Positions 5,785-6,660 of a DNA stretch of 6,660 nt are shown here, piece by piece. The stretch's first letter is position 1. Every line of letters begins with the position of its first letter. The notes under the pieces are model-generated. The model made no database searches and was not told the origin of the DNA. It worked only from the letters and a program-made list of their open reading frames with translations. The position numbers and the translations under genes are program-made. This stretch comes from Alphaproteobacteria bacterium (lineage in GTDB: Bacteria; Pseudomonadota; Alphaproteobacteria; CACIAM-22H2): positions 1 through 6,660 of the forward strand of contig VGDA01000200.1 of NCBI GenBank assembly GCA_016869915.1, written 5' to 3'.

Positions 5785-6594
5785 ATGACGCAAGGCGACG
5801 CCAGCGCGATGGACGGCGAGGTCGAGCTCTCGGCACTCGTCGTCGCCCATGACGAGGAGGCGAACCTCCCGGATTGCCTCGCGCGCCTGCGCTTCGCCGA
5901 CGAGATCGTCGTGCTGCTCGACCGCTGCAGCGATGGCAGCCGCGCCGTCGCGGAGCGCTTCGGCGCGCGGATCCTCGAGGGCGCATGGCCGCTCGAGGGC
6001 GAGCGTCGCAACACCGGCATCGCCGGCTGCCGCGGCCGCTGGATCCTCGAGATCGACGCGGACGAGCGCCTGCATCCCGACCTCGCGGCGCTGATCCGCG
6101 CGCGGATTCCCTCGTTGCCGCCCGGCCATGTCCTGATGCCGATCGACAACCTGGTCGGCGCGCGCCGCGTGACCCATGGCTGGGTGCATCCGATCGGCAA
6201 CTCGCGGCGCAACACGATGTTCTCGCGCGGCACGAAGCGCTGGGGCGACGGCAGCGTGCATCCCGAGATCCACATGACCGGCACGCAGACGCGGCTCGGC
6301 GAGGACCTGCCCCCCGGCCATCGCATCGACCACCTCGTCGACGACGACATCGCCGACTTCGTCGCGCGGATCGATCGCTACAGCACGGCGCTGGCGCGCG
6401 ACTGGCGCGCGCGCGGCCTGTCCTTCGGGTTCGCGCGCGCCCTGCGCAAGGGCCTGACGCGCGCGCTCAAGAGCTACACGCGCCGCGGCGGCTGGCGCGA
6501 GGGCCGGTGGGGCCTCTTCCTCGCCACGATGGCGTGCTGGTGCATGCTGCTCGCCTGGTTCAAGGCGACGCTGGAAGAGCCTCGCCGGGGCTGA
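5785..6594 (+). CDS. Family 2 glycosyltransferase (WaaE/LgtF-like, probably envelope polysaccharide)
   Basis: The 269-residue product is a GT-A-fold enzyme that moves a sugar from a nucleotide donor to an acceptor, probably a lipopolysaccharide or exopolysaccharide precursor on the cytoplasmic face of the inner membrane. The nucleotide-binding strand LSALVVAHDEEANL is at 15-28. DEIVVLLDRCSDGS (39-52) is the second strand and turn, RRNTGI is at 74-79, and the metal-binding DxD motif is in ILEIDADE (87-94). The C-terminal part has HLVDDDIADFVARIDRYS (183-200), then a basic amphipathic stretch and the hydrophobic segment GLFLATMACWCMLLAWF (243-259). That layout is typical of WaaE-type enzymes and suggests membrane association. 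The first ATG has AGGAAGGAG immediately upstream with only three bases after the AAGGAG core, so initiation at the ATG at 5809 cannot be excluded. Sugar and linkage are not predictable. The 3' end overlaps a converging gene by 35 bases. Confidence 0.88.
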   Translation: MTQGDASAMDGEVELSALVVAHDEEANLPDCLARLRFADEIVVLLDRCSDGSRAVAERFGARILEGAWPLEGERRNTGIAGCRGRWILEIDADERLHPDLAALIRARIPSLPPGHVLMPIDNLVGARRVTHGWVHPIGNSRRNTMFSRGTKRWGDGSVHPEIHMTGTQTRLGEDLPPGHRIDHLVDDDIADFVARIDRYSTALARDWRARGLSFGFARALRKGLTRALKSYTRRGGWREGRWGLFLATMACWCMLLAWFKATLEEPRRG

Positions 6595-6660
6595 GCCTCC
6601 CGGCCGCGTCCAGCAGGCCGAGGGCTGCCGCCTCCACCTCGTCCACGCCGAGCCCGGCAA
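6560..6660 (-). CDS. C-terminal end of an unidentified protein (runs off right edge)
   Basis: The minus strand holds an open frame entering from the right edge and ending at TGA (6562-6560), giving 32 complete codons. The visible tail reads AGLGVDEVEAAALGLLDAAG and then RLSPGEALPASP. The first twenty-odd codons almost all end in G or C, as in the real genes of this window, and the peptide looks like a C-terminal amphipathic helix followed by a proline-rich tail. Such endings occur in sugar transferases, including heptosyltransferase-type GT9 proteins. That identity would suit the neighbouring glycosyltransferase, but it is only a suggestion. The gene converges on the glycosyltransferase and the two stops lie inside each other, with a 35-base overlap. 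Other minus-strand frames here lack this codon pattern. Confidence 0.5.
   Translation of the reverse strand, partial: AGLGVDEVEAAALGLLDAAGRLSPGEALPASP

Noticed and set aside
5697..6350. In-frame N-terminal extension of the SDR
   Set aside because: The extension is antisense to the glycosyltransferase. The ATG at 5696 has its own ribosome binding site and gives the normal SDR length and N-terminus.
4783..6660. A 625-codon open frame on the minus strand across the glycosyltransferase and SDR
   Set aside because: It is out of frame with the SDR and antisense to the glycosyltransferase. Its Arg/Ala/Gly-rich sequence has no family features.

Overview
The window is very G+C-rich (by eye about 70%) and densely coding, with G/C at nearly every third codon position. 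The IF3 and ThrRS sequences, and the thrS-infC gene order, point to a proteobacterium. I infer an alphaproteobacterium of the Rhodospirillales/Acetobacterales type. This rests on recognised protein character only, because no search was possible.

Layout from left to right. At 1-123 is the edge of an IS630-type insertion sequence, with the first ten codons of its transposase reading leftwards out of the window. It abuts the stop codon of a minus-strand gene (123-2147) for a polytopic membrane protein with a C-terminal spermidine-synthase-like domain. Upstream of that on the same strand are infC (2257-2790, translation initiation factor IF-3) and thrS (2885-4816, threonyl-tRNA synthetase). An SDR-family oxidoreductase (4905-5696) follows, also on the minus strand. 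An 88-bp divergent region separates the SDR from a plus-strand family 2 glycosyltransferase (5785-6594). The C-terminal end of another minus-strand gene (6560-6660, running off the right edge) converges on the glycosyltransferase and overlaps its 3' end.

How the genes fit together. thrS and infC form the conserved translation pair and are probably co-transcribed from a sigma70-like promoter in the SDR-thrS gap. The thrS-infC gap carries compact dyads, and infC appears to start at a rare AUA codon. That is the hallmark by which IF-3 limits its own synthesis. The expected next genes, rpmI-rplT, are not downstream of infC; the spermidine-synthase-like membrane gene is there instead. The SDR and the glycosyltransferase look like independent metabolic and envelope genes.

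This is mostly ordinary chromosomal core with one mobile-element scar. I see no CRISPR array, RNA gene, defence system or clearly undescribed multi-gene system. The points most worth checking are the AUA start of infC, the IS630 insertion that seems to supply part of the neighbouring stop codon, and the dyad inside the thrS promoter spacer.
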